Assembly: GCF_027359925.1 (NCBI RefSeq)
Contig: NZ_CP114767.1
Coordinates: 2,790,001-2,854,000, forward strand
Reading direction: 5' to 3'
Source: Hymenobacter canadensis
GTDB taxonomy: Bacteria; Bacteroidota; Bacteroidia; Cytophagales; Hymenobacteraceae
DNA length: 64,000 nucleotides
The notes under the pieces are model-generated. The model searched no databases. It was given only the letters and a program-made list of their open reading frames with translations, and had not been told where the DNA came from. This document shows, in pieces, positions 8,071 to 17,944 of the stretch. Positions within the stretch are counted from its first letter, which is position 1. Every line of letters begins with the position of its first letter. Position numbers and translations under genes: made by a program.

Positions 8071-9392
8071 AAGCCAGCCAGCAGCTGCTTGCCTTCCTCG
8101 GCCAGCTCCAGGCTCAGGTGCGGGTTGATGGCTAGCGCCTGCCGGATCAGAGCCTGGCCCTCGGCGGCGTGGCCGGTTTTGGTGGCAATCAGGCCGGCGC
8201 GGCAGAGCAGCGTGGGGTTTTGGGAGTTGGTGCGGCGGGCCTGCGTGATAAGCTTGCGGGCCGCGGCGTATTCGCCGCGCTTGTAGTGCACCCAGGCCAG
8301 CGTTTCCTGCACGTCGATGTTGTCGGGGCGGCGCTCGTACTCGGCTTTGGCGTGCTCGAGGGCTTTGTCGGGCTCGTTGGTTTTGAGGTAGGCGTAGGCC
8401 AGCTCCCGGTCGGCGTAGTGGCCCATCTGCTCGTTGTCGTCGGCTTCCTTGGCGTCGGTAGCCAGCATTTTGATGGCCTCGCGGGCCATGGCGTTGGCTT
8501 TAGCCGGCTCGTGGTTGAGGCGGTAGAGGTCGGTCAGCTCATCGGCAAAAGCATAGTCTTTCACCGTGGCGCGGGCCTTAAGAAAGTGCGCAATGGCCGC
8601 CGGGTAGTCGTGGCGGGCTTTGGCAATGCGGCCGAGGCCGGCCAGCGCGTAGGCGTAGCCAGGGCGGGCGGCTAGGGAAGTCTGGTACTGCTGCTCGGCA
8701 CGGGCAAGGTCGCCGGTGGTTTCGTAGAGGTGGCCCAGCGTGATGCGCGACCATTCGGTTTGTTCCAGACCGCCCACGCCGGCCTTGGTGGCCATATCCA
8801 TGGCCTCAATGGCGCCGGGCGCGTCGCCGTGGATTTCGCGCAGGTACGACACCCGGGCGTAGGCCCGCAGGTCGGGGCGCACGGTGTTCATCTTGTCGGC
8901 CATGCGGACGGCTTCGGGGTAGCGGCCCAGCTCCACGTTGGCGTCGCAGAGCAGCCCATACACGAAGGCGTTGTTGGGGTTGAGCTGCACGGCTTGTTCG
9001 GCCAGGGCCAGGCCTTCGGTGAAGTGGTGCTGGGTGAGGCTGAGCGAGGCTTTGCAGCACAGCGCCTCAAAGTTGTCGGGCTCCCGGCGCAGAATCTCGT
9101 CGAGCAGCTTCACGGCGGCCATGTCGTAGTATGGATGGTCGCCGGTCACGCGGCCTTCCTGCATGTAGGCCTGGGCCAGCAGCAGCTGGGCCTTGGTGTC
9201 GTCGGGCTGTTCGCGCAGGCGGGCCAGCAGGCCGCCCACGGCTTGCTGGGTGTTCACCCACTCGCCGCCCAGGGCCAAGTCGCCGTGCCGGGGCTTGAGG
9301 GCGGGCACCGGCTCGGGCTTCCGAAAGAAAACCAGCGCCGCCACCGCCGCCATAAAGCTCAGCAGTAAAATCGGGTAAAGATATTTTCGCAC
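8067..9392 (-). CDS. Membrane-anchored tetratricopeptide repeat protein
   Basis: Predicted 441 residues from a GTG at 9392; the frame extends upstream to a TTG at 9464, but the GTG places a signal anchor (YLYPILLLSFMAAVAALVFF) right at the N-terminus. The rest is a run of TPR-like helical pairs from about residue 60 to the end, such as LLAQAYMQEGR, YGLLCDANVELGRYPEA and LAYAYLKTNEPDKALEHA. Such proteins act as scaffolds for other proteins. It lies between DUF4331 and HupE-like genes, a combination I recall as recurrent in Bacteroidota genomes. Its TAG stop falls inside a REP unit. Partner and function are unknown. Confidence 0.85.
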   Translation of the reverse strand: MRKYLYPILLLSFMAAVAALVFFRKPEPVPALKPRHGDLALGGEWVNTQQAVGGLLARLREQPDDTKAQLLLAQAYMQEGRVTGDHPYYDMAAVKLLDEILRREPDNFEALCCKASLSLTQHHFTEGLALAEQAVQLNPNNAFVYGLLCDANVELGRYPEAVRMADKMNTVRPDLRAYARVSYLREIHGDAPGAIEAMDMATKAGVGGLEQTEWSRITLGHLYETTGDLARAEQQYQTSLAARPGYAYALAGLGRIAKARHDYPAAIAHFLKARATVKDYAFADELTDLYRLNHEPAKANAMAREAIKMLATDAKEADDNEQMGHYADRELAYAYLKTNEPDKALEHAKAEYERRPDNIDVQETLAWVHYKRGEYAAARKLITQARRTNSQNPTLLCRAGLIATKTGHAAEGQALIRQALAINPHLSLELAEEGKQLLAGL

Positions 9393-9462
9393 AGAAACGG
9401 GAGTTGAGGGTTCGGCAGGAAAGACAGGACGATGGTGCTGCCGGTTGCGCCGGCTACCGCCC

Positions 9463-9496
9463 AAAAGATAGCCGGACTCATCCGAGCCCGGCTATC
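9463..9496 (-). terminator. Weak internal terminator or attenuator
   Basis: A hairpin with arms GATAGCCGG-CTC (9467-9479) and GAG-CCGGCTATC (9484-9496) is followed on the minus strand by only four T residues. It lies just downstream of the DUF4331 gene and could lower transcription into the TPR and HupE-like genes without stopping it. Confidence 0.6.
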
Positions 9497-9560
9497 AATC
9501 TATTCAGCTGGTAAGCAGAGCACCCGGCCGGGGCCGGATGCTGCGCCTGGGTAGTTCAGG

Positions 9561-11630
9561 CTAGCGCTGGTGCGCAAGCCGGATGGTTTGCAGCACCGTC
9601 GAACCGTTCGACAGGGTGGCTACATAGATACCAGCGGCCGTGCCGGACGGCATGCGCCATTCGTACTCGAAGGCGCCGGGCTTGTGGGCTTTGCCTTTCA
9701 TCGGCGTGGCAATCACGCGGCCGTTCAGGTCGGTGATGCGCAGCGTCAGGTCCGACTTCACGCCTACTTCGTAGCGGAACGTGGTCTGGTCAACTACCGG
9801 ATTCGGGAAAGCCACGAAGTTGTCAACCGTGTTAGGCTGCAAACCGAGGCCGCCGGTGGCGTTGCGCTGCGACAGAGCTACACGCTGGGCTTTCGTGCCG
9901 CTCCAAGGAGTCTGGGCATACGGGAAGCCGGCTTTGAACGTGGTATCGTTGGCTTCGATGCCGGTACGGAACCCCACTACGCCGAGCAACTGCGCCGTTA
10001 CCGGGCTAGTGGCCGTGGCCGTGTAGTCGTCATAGAACAGGCCAATGGCGGCCAGTACGGCACCACCTACGGCTTGCAGCTCAATGCGCGTCACGTCATC
10101 TTCCAAACGACGACCGTTCGGGAAGCCGTCCATGTTCGGGATGTTCTGCAGCGTGGCCGTTGTGTTGTAGCGTGGATCTGTCAGACCCAGTACGGCTGCC
10201 TGCAGCAGACCTTCGGAGCTGAAATCAGCCGAGTTGCGGGGCGTAACAGGCACGGCCATGTTCAGGCGGAGCATGTCGCCGAGCACGGGCAGGAAGTTAC
10301 TGACGAACGGCTTGCCAGCGGCCAGCGGATTGCGGGCAGGCTTGCCCGTAGCCAGCTGGTACGGCGGCAGGTTGGGCACACCGGTATGGAAGATCGGCAG
10401 GATATCGACGGAGCGAGGCTTGCCGGCACGCAACAAATACGGACCGAACGTAGCATCAGCAAACACGGTACCGGCGCGCTGGGCAGCCGTCAGGCCCGAT
10501 ACGCCATTGGCGCCGTTGCGGAAGTCGAAAGCCTGCAGCGAGTTGCTCTGGATGCGCAGCGGCGACAAACCGGGTACGGCAGCGCCGTAGTAGGTGGTGC
10601 CGTTGGCCGTGCCTTCAGCCATATACAGGCCGAGCTCGGGGTTGGAGAGGTAGTCGTCGGTGGTGGCGTCCTCGGTGTACGGCGTGCGCGAGTTCCAGCG
10701 GTCCTTGCCGCCGATGGGCACGATTACTTCGTTGGTGAGCGGCATACCGATGCGCGACACCTGAATCCAGTTGCCGGAGTGCGCCTGCGTGCCATCAGCA
10801 TTGAGCGTGCGCAGGGCGGGACGGCTGGCCGAAGCCCACACGCCAATCACGAAGTCCGGATCGAGGATGGTAGTGGCCTGCGCGGCCGTTTTGCCGTCTT
10901 TCTGCAGCAACGAAATCGGAATCTGCAGGGCAATGGCGTGGGTGTTCTTGCGGGCCAGCCCGTCGCGGGCGCTGGCCGTCCGGATACCGCCCAAATCGAA
11001 AATACCGCCCAGATCTGCAAAGAACGGATCATCGGTCGGGCCGCAGAATACTTTCACACCGTTGGCCGCCGTCTGGATAGCGCCGGTCATCAGGGCCTCA
11101 TAGGTAGTGTTGAGGCCAGCGGCGCTGGTGATGGAGCGCGGGCCTACGTTGGTAGGCGGCACGATGCCGTTGGTCACCAGCGTGGTGGTGGCCCCACCGC
11201 GGATGGCCTCCAGCGTGTAGGTGGTTTTCAGGTTCTGCTGCCCCAGCCGAATGTTGAAGAACGTGGTGGGGTCTTGGTTGATGCGCGAGAACGTGAAGCG
11301 GTAGGTGATGTCGTCGCCGGTAGTGGTGGCGCTGTTCTTCACGTGAATCTCGTAGCGCACGTTTTCGCCGAACGTGTTGTAGTTGGGGCCGCCCTGGGGC
11401 AGCTCCAACGGTATGTAGTTGGCGATGATGGTTACGGTTTCCGCGGCGTCGGGGCTACGGAAGGCATACAGGTCGGTGTTGTCGGCCAACGGGTCATCGG
11501 CAATAAGGGGGGCTTCGCGGTGGCTGGAAGCTTCCAGACGGGTGCCCTGGCCACTCCAGGCGACGGCGCCTACCACAGCGGTGGTAGCGGCGGCCAGCAT
11601 GAGAATGGGACGCGTAATGTTTTTTGCCAT
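9561..11630 (-). CDS. Secreted DUF4331 protein with type IX sorting domain
   Basis: Predicted 689 residues from ATG 11630, which gives a clear signal region (ILMLAAATTAVVGAVAW). The mature part starts with the DUF4331 hallmark ASSHREAPLIADDPLADNTD, followed by YAFRSPD and a long beta-rich region with repeated references to the same fold (residues about 50-600). The last 80 residues (from VAFPNPVVDQTTF) form a type A C-terminal sorting domain, so the protein should be carried to the cell surface by the type IX system. The biochemical role of DUF4331 proteins is not known to me. It is the first gene of the cluster with TPR, HupE-like, Cys/His and TonB receptor genes. Confidence 0.9.
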   Translation of the reverse strand: MAKNITRPILMLAAATTAVVGAVAWSGQGTRLEASSHREAPLIADDPLADNTDLYAFRSPDAAETVTIIANYIPLELPQGGPNYNTFGENVRYEIHVKNSATTTGDDITYRFTFSRINQDPTTFFNIRLGQQNLKTTYTLEAIRGGATTTLVTNGIVPPTNVGPRSITSAAGLNTTYEALMTGAIQTAANGVKVFCGPTDDPFFADLGGIFDLGGIRTASARDGLARKNTHAIALQIPISLLQKDGKTAAQATTILDPDFVIGVWASASRPALRTLNADGTQAHSGNWIQVSRIGMPLTNEVIVPIGGKDRWNSRTPYTEDATTDDYLSNPELGLYMAEGTANGTTYYGAAVPGLSPLRIQSNSLQAFDFRNGANGVSGLTAAQRAGTVFADATFGPYLLRAGKPRSVDILPIFHTGVPNLPPYQLATGKPARNPLAAGKPFVSNFLPVLGDMLRLNMAVPVTPRNSADFSSEGLLQAAVLGLTDPRYNTTATLQNIPNMDGFPNGRRLEDDVTRIELQAVGGAVLAAIGLFYDDYTATATSPVTAQLLGVVGFRTGIEANDTTFKAGFPYAQTPWSGTKAQRVALSQRNATGGLGLQPNTVDNFVAFPNPVVDQTTFRYEVGVKSDLTLRITDLNGRVIATPMKGKAHKPGAFEYEWRMPSGTAAGIYVATLSNGSTVLQTIRLAHQR

Positions 11631-12060
11631 GATGGATAATGGGGTTGGAAAGGGTAGGAATTGGGAAACGCAACACACCAGTGGCAACTAGCCAGTGGTG
11701 TAAAAAAGCAAGGCCAGGTAAGCAGAGCGGTGCGCGGAGCGGATAAACAGAGCAATACAGGGGACAGAAGGTCTGTGAGCCTGTAGTATCACTGCCGAAG
11801 TAGCATAAGGGCCGGCAGTATTGAGTAGCAGATATATAAAGCCCTACGTCAGGACCCAGCCTGATGGTTTGGCAAAGGCTGGAATTATGTACATCTAATT
11901 CTGAACTCTTCGCTGCTCTGCTTTCGCCACCGATACTGTGGGGGCGGCGGCCGGGTTTTCTTCCGTACTTTTGGGCCCTTTACGCACCGGGCCGGTTGTT
12001 CTCGCCCACGCCCCTTCTGCCTCACCGTGCGCGCCCCCGTGGCGCGCTGTCTTTATCCGC
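11631..12060. promoter_or_regulatory. Divergent promoter region between DUF4331 gene and hscA
   Basis: The 430-bp gap holds no convincing gene. On the plus strand TACTTTTG at 11966-11973 matches the Bacteroidota -7 box TAnnTTTG exactly and would start transcription about 85 bp before hscA; no TTTG is found at the expected -33 position. For the minus-strand DUF4331 gene I see no matching box. The segment 12000-12060 has an unusual C-rich run before the hscA start. Confidence 0.5.
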
Positions 12061-13920
12061 ATGGCCAAAGTCGCAATCAACCTCTCCACCGGGAGCATAC
12101 AGCAGGAAGAAATCATCGTTGGCATCGACCTGGGCACCACCAACTCGCTGGTGGCCTACATCCAGCCCGACACCCGCCAGCCCCGCGCCATCAACGACCA
12201 GGGCCGCGGTACCATCGTGCCGTCGGTGGTGCACTTTCCGCAGGGCGGCGAAACGCCCATCGTCGGCACCGACGCCAAGCAATACCTGCTCACCGACTCC
12301 GAAAACACGATTTACTCGGTGAAGCGCCTGCTGGGCAAGAGCTACAAAGACCTCGGCGAGCACGCCCGCGAGTTGGGCTACAAGGTCATCGACGACAACT
12401 CGGAAGGCCTGGTGAAAATCCGAGTCGGCGACAAGTTCTACTCCCCCGTCGAGCTGTCGGCCGAGATTCTGCGGGAGCTGCGGGCCCGCGCCGAGCACGC
12501 CCTGAAAACGCCCGTCAACAAGGCCGTGATTACGGTGCCAGCTTACTTCAACGACTCGCAGCGCCAGGCCACCCGCGACGCCGGCCGTCTGGCGGGCCTG
12601 GAGGTGCTGCGCATCGTGAATGAGCCCACGGCGGCCGCGCTGGCCTACGGCATTGGCCTGAGCCCCGACGACGAGAAAACCGTGGCCGTGTACGACCTCG
12701 GTGGCGGCACCTTCGACGTGAGCATTCTGCGCATTCAGCAGGGCATTTTTGAGGTACTGAGCACCAACGGCGACACCTACCTGGGCGGCGACGACCTGGA
12801 CCGCGCCATCTACGACCACTGGGCCACCGAATACCAGCTCTCCACGACGCTTTTCCAGAGCGCCGAAACCCAGCAGCAGCTCCGTCTGCTGGCCGAGGAA
12901 GCCAAAAAGCAGCTCAGCCAGCATGACACCTTCGAGGCAGACTTCAACGGCACCACACTGCCGCTGAGCAAGGCGAAGTTCAACGAGCTGATTGGACCCA
13001 TGGTGGAGCGCACCATCGACAGCTGCCGTCAGGCTCTTGCCGACGCAAATTTCACGCCCCAAAGCCTCGACGCCGTGCTGCTGGTAGGCGGTTCTACGCG
13101 GGTGCCGCTGGTCTACGATTCGGTGTCGGAGTTCTTCCAGCAGCCCGCCAACAGCTCTCTCAACCCCGACGAAGTGGTAGCGCTGGGCGCCGCCATCCAG
13201 GCCGACATCCTGGCCGGCAACCGCCGCGACGTACTGCTGCTCGACGTGACGCCGCTTACGCTCGGCATCGAAACCCTGGGCGGCCTGATGGACCCCATCA
13301 TCCCGCGCAACTCCAAAATCCCGACCAAGGCCGGCCGCCAATACACCACCAGCGTGGACGGGCAGGTGAACCTGAAGATTTCGGTGTACCAAGGTGAGCG
13401 GGATTTGGTGCAGGAAAACCGCAAGCTGGCCGAGTTCGATTTGCGCGGCATTCCGGCCATGCCCGCCGGCCTGCCCAAGGTCGATGTGAACTTCATCCTG
13501 AACGCCGACGGTATTCTGAAAGTAGAAGCCGTTGAATTGCGCTCAAACACGCGCCAGGCTGTGGAAATCAAGCCTCAGTACGGCCTCACCGATGAGCAAG
13601 TGGAGCAGATGCTGATGGACTCGCTCACGCACGCCCGCGAAGACGTGGCGGCCCGCATGGTGATTGAAGCCCGCACCGTGGCCGAGCAGATGCTCTACCA
13701 GGTGGAGCGGTTCGTGGAGAAAAACCAGCTGCACCTCTCCGAAGACGAAATCACGCAGACGGCTGCCGCCACCCAGCGCCTGCGCGAGTCGCTGGAAACC
13801 CGCGACAAAGACACCATCCTGAAAGCCGTCGACGAACTCGAAGCCCTCACCAGCCCCTACGCCGAGCGGGTGATGAACATCTCCATCAAGCAGGCCATGA
13901 CCGGCAAGAAAATCGAGTAG
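12061..13920 (+). CDS. hscA: Hsp70-family chaperone, HscA-like
   Basis: Predicted 619 residues. The ATG at 12061 gives the N-terminus [14 protein letters not shown] that precedes the first phosphate-binding motif [11 protein letters not shown], a start typical of Bacteroidota HscA rather than DnaK. Phosphate 2 ([11 protein letters not shown]) and adenosine ([10 protein letters not shown]) motifs are intact. The substrate-binding half is shorter than in DnaK and lacks its long acidic lid end. HscA assists transfer of Fe-S clusters from the scaffold IscU with the co-chaperone HscB. No isc or hscB gene is seen here, so it is a stand-alone gene with its own terminator at 14011-14045. DnaK is the main alternative, less likely by length and N-terminus. 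Confidence 0.85.
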   Translation: MAKVAINLSTGSIQQEEIIVGIDLGTTNSLVAYIQPDTRQPRAINDQGRGTIVPSVVHFPQGGETPIVGTDAKQYLLTDSENTIYSVKRLLGKSYKDLGEHARELGYKVIDDNSEGLVKIRVGDKFYSPVELSAEILRELRARAEHALKTPVNKAVITVPAYFNDSQRQATRDAGRLAGLEVLRIVNEPTAAALAYGIGLSPDDEKTVAVYDLGGGTFDVSILRIQQGIFEVLSTNGDTYLGGDDLDRAIYDHWATEYQLSTTLFQSAETQQQLRLLAEEAKKQLSQHDTFEADFNGTTLPLSKAKFNELIGPMVERTIDSCRQALADANFTPQSLDAVLLVGGSTRVPLVYDSVSEFFQQPANSSLNPDEVVALGAAIQADILAGNRRDVLLLDVTPLTLGIETLGGLMDPIIPRNSKIPTKAGRQYTTSVDGQVNLKISVYQGERDLVQENRKLAEFDLRGIPAMPAGLPKVDVNFILNADGILKVEAVELRSNTRQAVEIKPQYGLTDEQVEQMLMDSLTHAREDVAARMVIEARTVAEQMLYQVERFVEKNQLHLSEDEITQTAAATQRLRESLETRDKDTILKAVDELEALTSPYAERVMNISIKQAMTGKKIE

Positions 13921-14010
13921 AAGTGAGCACGCCACGGCCCGGCGGCTTTTTCCAGCCGTCGGGCCGGTCGCCGCATGCTGATGTTGTTTGCTCCAATAGA
14001 TAATCTCCTG

Positions 14011-14045
14011 AAAATGCCCTTGCTGTAATCAGCAAGGGCATTTTT
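14011..14045 (+). terminator. Intrinsic terminator after hscA
   Basis: A perfect hairpin with 15-bp arms (AAAATGCCCTTGCTG and CAGCAAGGGCATTTT) around a TAAT loop is followed by T residues. It lies 90 bp after the hscA stop codon. Confidence 0.88.
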
Positions 14046-14165
14046 ACTTTCTTTGCATTCGACGATCTGGCTGGCCTGCGGCGCCCTATTGGTACTAAAC
14101 AGTACAAAAAATGTTTCAGCATATCCGCAGCCTCTGACTGCGGTAGTAAACGGCACAAAACTTCT

Positions 14166-15383
14166 ATGAACGCACACCTCCACCGCCTTTGCCAGCTAGC
14201 GCAGCAGCCCAGCCGGCGCATCATCGGCCTGATGTCGGGAACTTCGCTGGACGGGCTGGATGTGGCACTGTGCCGGCTGCACGGCCACGGCCCGGCTACC
14301 CGGCTGGAGCTGGAGCATTTCACTACCGTACCCTACGATGACGACGTGCGCCGCCGCATCCGGGCGGTGTTTGCGGGCGGCCCCACGGGCCAGATCAGCC
14401 TTGAGCATCTGACGCTGCTCAATCCCTGGCTGGGCGCGCTACACGCGGATATGGTGCTGGCCTGCCTGCGCGACTGGCAGCTGGCCCCCACGGAAGTGGA
14501 CCTTGTAGCCAGCCACGGCCAGACCGTCTACCACGCCCCTGCCCACCAGTACCAGCACCCAGATTTCACGGGCCTGAACGCCACGCTGCAGCTCGGCGAC
14601 GGCGACCAGGTAGCGGTGCGCACCGGTATCATCACGCTCAGCGACTTCCGGCAGAAACACATTGCGGCCGGCGGCGAAGGCGCCCCCCTGGCCGCTTACG
14701 GCGACTATCTGCTGCTCAGCAGCCCGACCGAGGAACGGCTGCTGCTCAACCTGGGCGGCATTGCCAACTTCACCTACCTGCCCCGCACCGGCCACGATGC
14801 CAGCGCCGCCTTCAGCACCGACACCGGCCCCGGCAACACCCTGCTCGACGCCACCGTGCGGGCCCGCTGTGGCCTGCCCTATGATGAGAATGGGCGCCTG
14901 GCACTGGCCGGGCGCATCCACGCACTGCTGCTGCAGGCACTGCTGGAGCATCCGTTTTTTGGGGCTTCGCTGCCCAAAACCACCGGCCCGGAGCTGTTCG
15001 GGCCCGAATATCTGCAGCAGGCTCAGCAGCGCACCGGCACTGAGAACTTAGGCACCGAAGATCTACTGGCCACGCTGGTGGAGCTGAGTGCCGCCGGCGT
15101 TGCCCGGGCGGCCCAACAGGTGTTTGGCGAGCAGCCGGCGCTGGCAGTCTACTGCAGCGGTGGCGGCGCCCACAATCCGGCGCTGCAGGCGGCATTACAG
15201 CGTCACCTCCCTCACTGCCGTTTCGCCACTACCGATGCTTTGGGCGTGCTGCCTGACGCCAAAGAAGCCATCCTGTTTGCAGTGCTGGCCAATGAAGCCG
15301 TGGCTGGCCAGCCGGTTTCGATTGGCGCGGGCCGTCAGCGCGTGCCGGCCGTAAGTATGGGGAAGATTTCGCTCCCGGGGTGA
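14166..15383 (+). CDS. anmK: Anhydro-N-acetylmuramic acid kinase
   Basis: Predicted 405 residues, near the usual 370-390. The enzyme phosphorylates and opens 1,6-anhydro-N-acetylmuramic acid to MurNAc-6-phosphate in cell-wall recycling. Family motifs are visible: GLMSGTSLDGLD at 21-32, VASHGQTVYH, LNLGGIANFTYL and DTGPGNTLLDA. The ATG at 14166 places the nucleotide-binding motif at the expected distance. The gene lies alone between the hscA terminator and a repeat region. No other recycling gene is adjacent, although the L,D-transpeptidase at 3410-4261 also acts on peptidoglycan. Confidence 0.95.
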   Translation: MNAHLHRLCQLAQQPSRRIIGLMSGTSLDGLDVALCRLHGHGPATRLELEHFTTVPYDDDVRRRIRAVFAGGPTGQISLEHLTLLNPWLGALHADMVLACLRDWQLAPTEVDLVASHGQTVYHAPAHQYQHPDFTGLNATLQLGDGDQVAVRTGIITLSDFRQKHIAAGGEGAPLAAYGDYLLLSSPTEERLLLNLGGIANFTYLPRTGHDASAAFSTDTGPGNTLLDATVRARCGLPYDENGRLALAGRIHALLLQALLEHPFFGASLPKTTGPELFGPEYLQQAQQRTGTENLGTEDLLATLVELSAAGVARAAQQVFGEQPALAVYCSGGGAHNPALQAALQRHLPHCRFATTDALGVLPDAKEAILFAVLANEAVAGQPVSIGAGRQRVPAVSMGKISLPG

Positions 15384-15388
15384 TTTTT

Positions 15389-15416
15389 GGTGACAGGTGA
15401 CAGGTGACAGGTGACA
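15389..15416 (+). repeat. Heptamer tandem repeat, four copies
   Basis: GGTGACA is repeated four times without interruption directly after the anmK stop. It could vary in copy number between strains. It directly precedes the family B inverted repeat. Confidence 0.9.
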
Positions 15417-15420
15417 AGGA

Positions 15421-15520
15421 AAAGAACGTCATTCCGAGCGGAGCGAGGAATCTTGCCAGCGTAGTAACTGATTCTACCACACTGGCGAGATTCCTCGCTC
15501 CGCTCGGAATGACGTTCTTT
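15421..15520. repeat. Interspersed inverted repeat, family B copy 2
   Basis: This 100-bp element has 39-bp arms (15421-15459 and 15482-15520) with a single mismatch, around a 22-bp centre. The arms contain GTCATTCCGAGCGGAGCGAG. It shares the core GTCATTCCGAGC..GCGAGGAATCT with 7226-7302. It may serve as a terminator between the convergent anmK and 15544-16017 genes. Confidence 0.9.
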
Positions 15521-15543
15521 CTTTGCCTTACCTCATCACCCCA

Positions 15544-16017
15544 TTACTTCTTCACCTCTCCCAACGGCACGAGGCCAAAACTGAGAACCTGCCGGGCGAT
15601 GGTGTCGCGGAACGTGACGTCAAGCTGCAGGTGGGGGCGCGGGGCCAGCGTATCGCTGCGGAACATGAAGGCCACGAAGGCGCGGGTGCTGTTGTCGGCA
15701 CTGATGCGGAAGCCCAGCTTGTAGAGGTCGATGGTGGGCTGGTAGCGCTGCCCTTGCCGGTAGAGCGGCTCAGCGGTGGTCTGAAACCGCGCCAGTGGCA
15801 CGTTGCGGCTGACTTCGGGCGCGAGCAGGGCGTAGGCGGCCGGGTAGTTGCCGGCCAGCACGGCCAGCAGAAACTGCCGCGCCACCTGAATCTGCGACGA
15901 TATAGCCACGGGCTTCACGGCTACAGCCGGCCCTGGCTGCTGCGCCGCCAAGGGGCCGGCAACCGCCAACAGAGCACTCAACACGCAGCAAAACCAACAA
16001 AACGGGGCAGACTTCAT
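15544..16017 (-). CDS. Small exported protein of unknown function
   Basis: Predicted 157 residues from ATG 16017 (an ATG three codons upstream at 16026 is also possible). The N-terminus is a signal peptide (FCWFCCVLSALLAVAGPLAA) cut near AQQ. The mature part has helices around QVARQFLLAVLAGNYPAAYALLAPEV and a beta segment FRISADNSTRAFVAFMF, a layout resembling NTF2-like or DUF3887-type domains, but I cannot be certain. It lies 40 bp downstream of the divIC gene and may be co-transcribed with it. Confidence 0.75.
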   Translation of the reverse strand: MKSAPFCWFCCVLSALLAVAGPLAAQQPGPAVAVKPVAISSQIQVARQFLLAVLAGNYPAAYALLAPEVSRNVPLARFQTTAEPLYRQGQRYQPTIDLYKLGFRISADNSTRAFVAFMFRSDTLAPRPHLQLDVTFRDTIARQVLSFGLVPLGEVKK

Positions 16018-16057
16018 ACCATGCATACGGCAAAGGCTGTGCCGCAGCGGCCAAGGG

Positions 16058-16372
16058 CTATTCTTCGGCCTGGGGCACGAGCACGAATACGTCTTCGCCG
16101 GGGCGTTTCATGATGTACTTTTCCCGCGCAAATTTCTCCAGCAACTCGGGGCTGCTCAGCAGCTCGGCCCGCTCGCGCTTCACCACGTCTATATTGTCGA
16201 GGTAGTATTGCTTCTCTGTTTGCAGTTCCTGCAGCTTGGCGTACATGTCGTACTGCTTCAGCAGGTCATTAGAGTCGAAAAGGAACATCCAGACCAGAAA
16301 ACCCAGCCCGGTGTAGAAGTAGAAGCTGCGCAGAAAGCGCGGCACGCGCGCCGTCAGATCAGAGAGTTGCAT
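16058..16372 (-). CDS. Septum formation initiator, FtsB/DivIC family
   Basis: Predicted 104 residues from ATG 16372. A short cytoplasmic start is followed by one membrane segment (FYFYTGLGFLVWMFLF, about 20-35) and a coiled coil (LLKQYDMYAKLQELQTEKQY and on to about 85), then the motif SSPELLEKFAREKYIMKRPGEDVFVL found in this family, where the periplasmic part contacts FtsL/FtsQ in the divisome. It is the gene after eno on the minus strand, separated by the eno terminator and a REPIN-like element. The eno-divIC order is common among bacteria. Confidence 0.88.
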   Translation of the reverse strand: MQLSDLTARVPRFLRSFYFYTGLGFLVWMFLFDSNDLLKQYDMYAKLQELQTEKQYYLDNIDVVKRERAELLSSPELLEKFAREKYIMKRPGEDVFVLVPQAEE

Positions 16373-16389
16373 AGCCAAAGATAGAAAAC

Positions 16390-16496
16390 GTAGCGCAGGC
16401 TTTTGCCTGGGCCGGGCCGGGTGGCAAAAACAAAGCCCGCCCGATGCAGCATCGGGCGGGCTCGTGGTTTGTGGCACAGGCTGAAGCCTATGCTAC
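16390..16496. repeat. REPIN-like element, second copy
   Basis: Two 24-bp REP units face each other: 16390-16413 (GTAGCGCAGGCTTTTGCCTG and on) and 16473-16496 on the minus strand, which is identical to the unit at 7961-7984. The spacer is 59 bp and contains the eno terminator. Both ends begin with GTAG when read inward. Confidence 0.85.
16422..16462 (-). terminator. Intrinsic terminator of eno
   Basis: The hairpin AGCCCGCCCGAT / ATCGGGCGGGCT (16434-16462) is followed on the minus strand by a T-rich tract (16422-16433). It lies 38 bp after the eno stop and inside the REPIN-like element. Confidence 0.88.
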
Positions 16497-16500
16497 ACGC

Positions 16501-17874
<1,374 letters not shown>

Positions 17875-17944
17875 TCAGGCCAGCACTGGGCTACCAGATG
17901 CAAAGTCAGCACCGGAAAAAGCGCATGCCGCAACAGTCTGGTTC

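Noticed and set aside
9570..11639. Plus-strand open frame of 689 codons
   Set aside because: It is the antisense shadow of the DUF4331 gene; high GC at third positions keeps it open.
12022..13392. Minus-strand open frame of 456 codons over hscA
   Set aside because: It is a shadow of hscA without any family motif.
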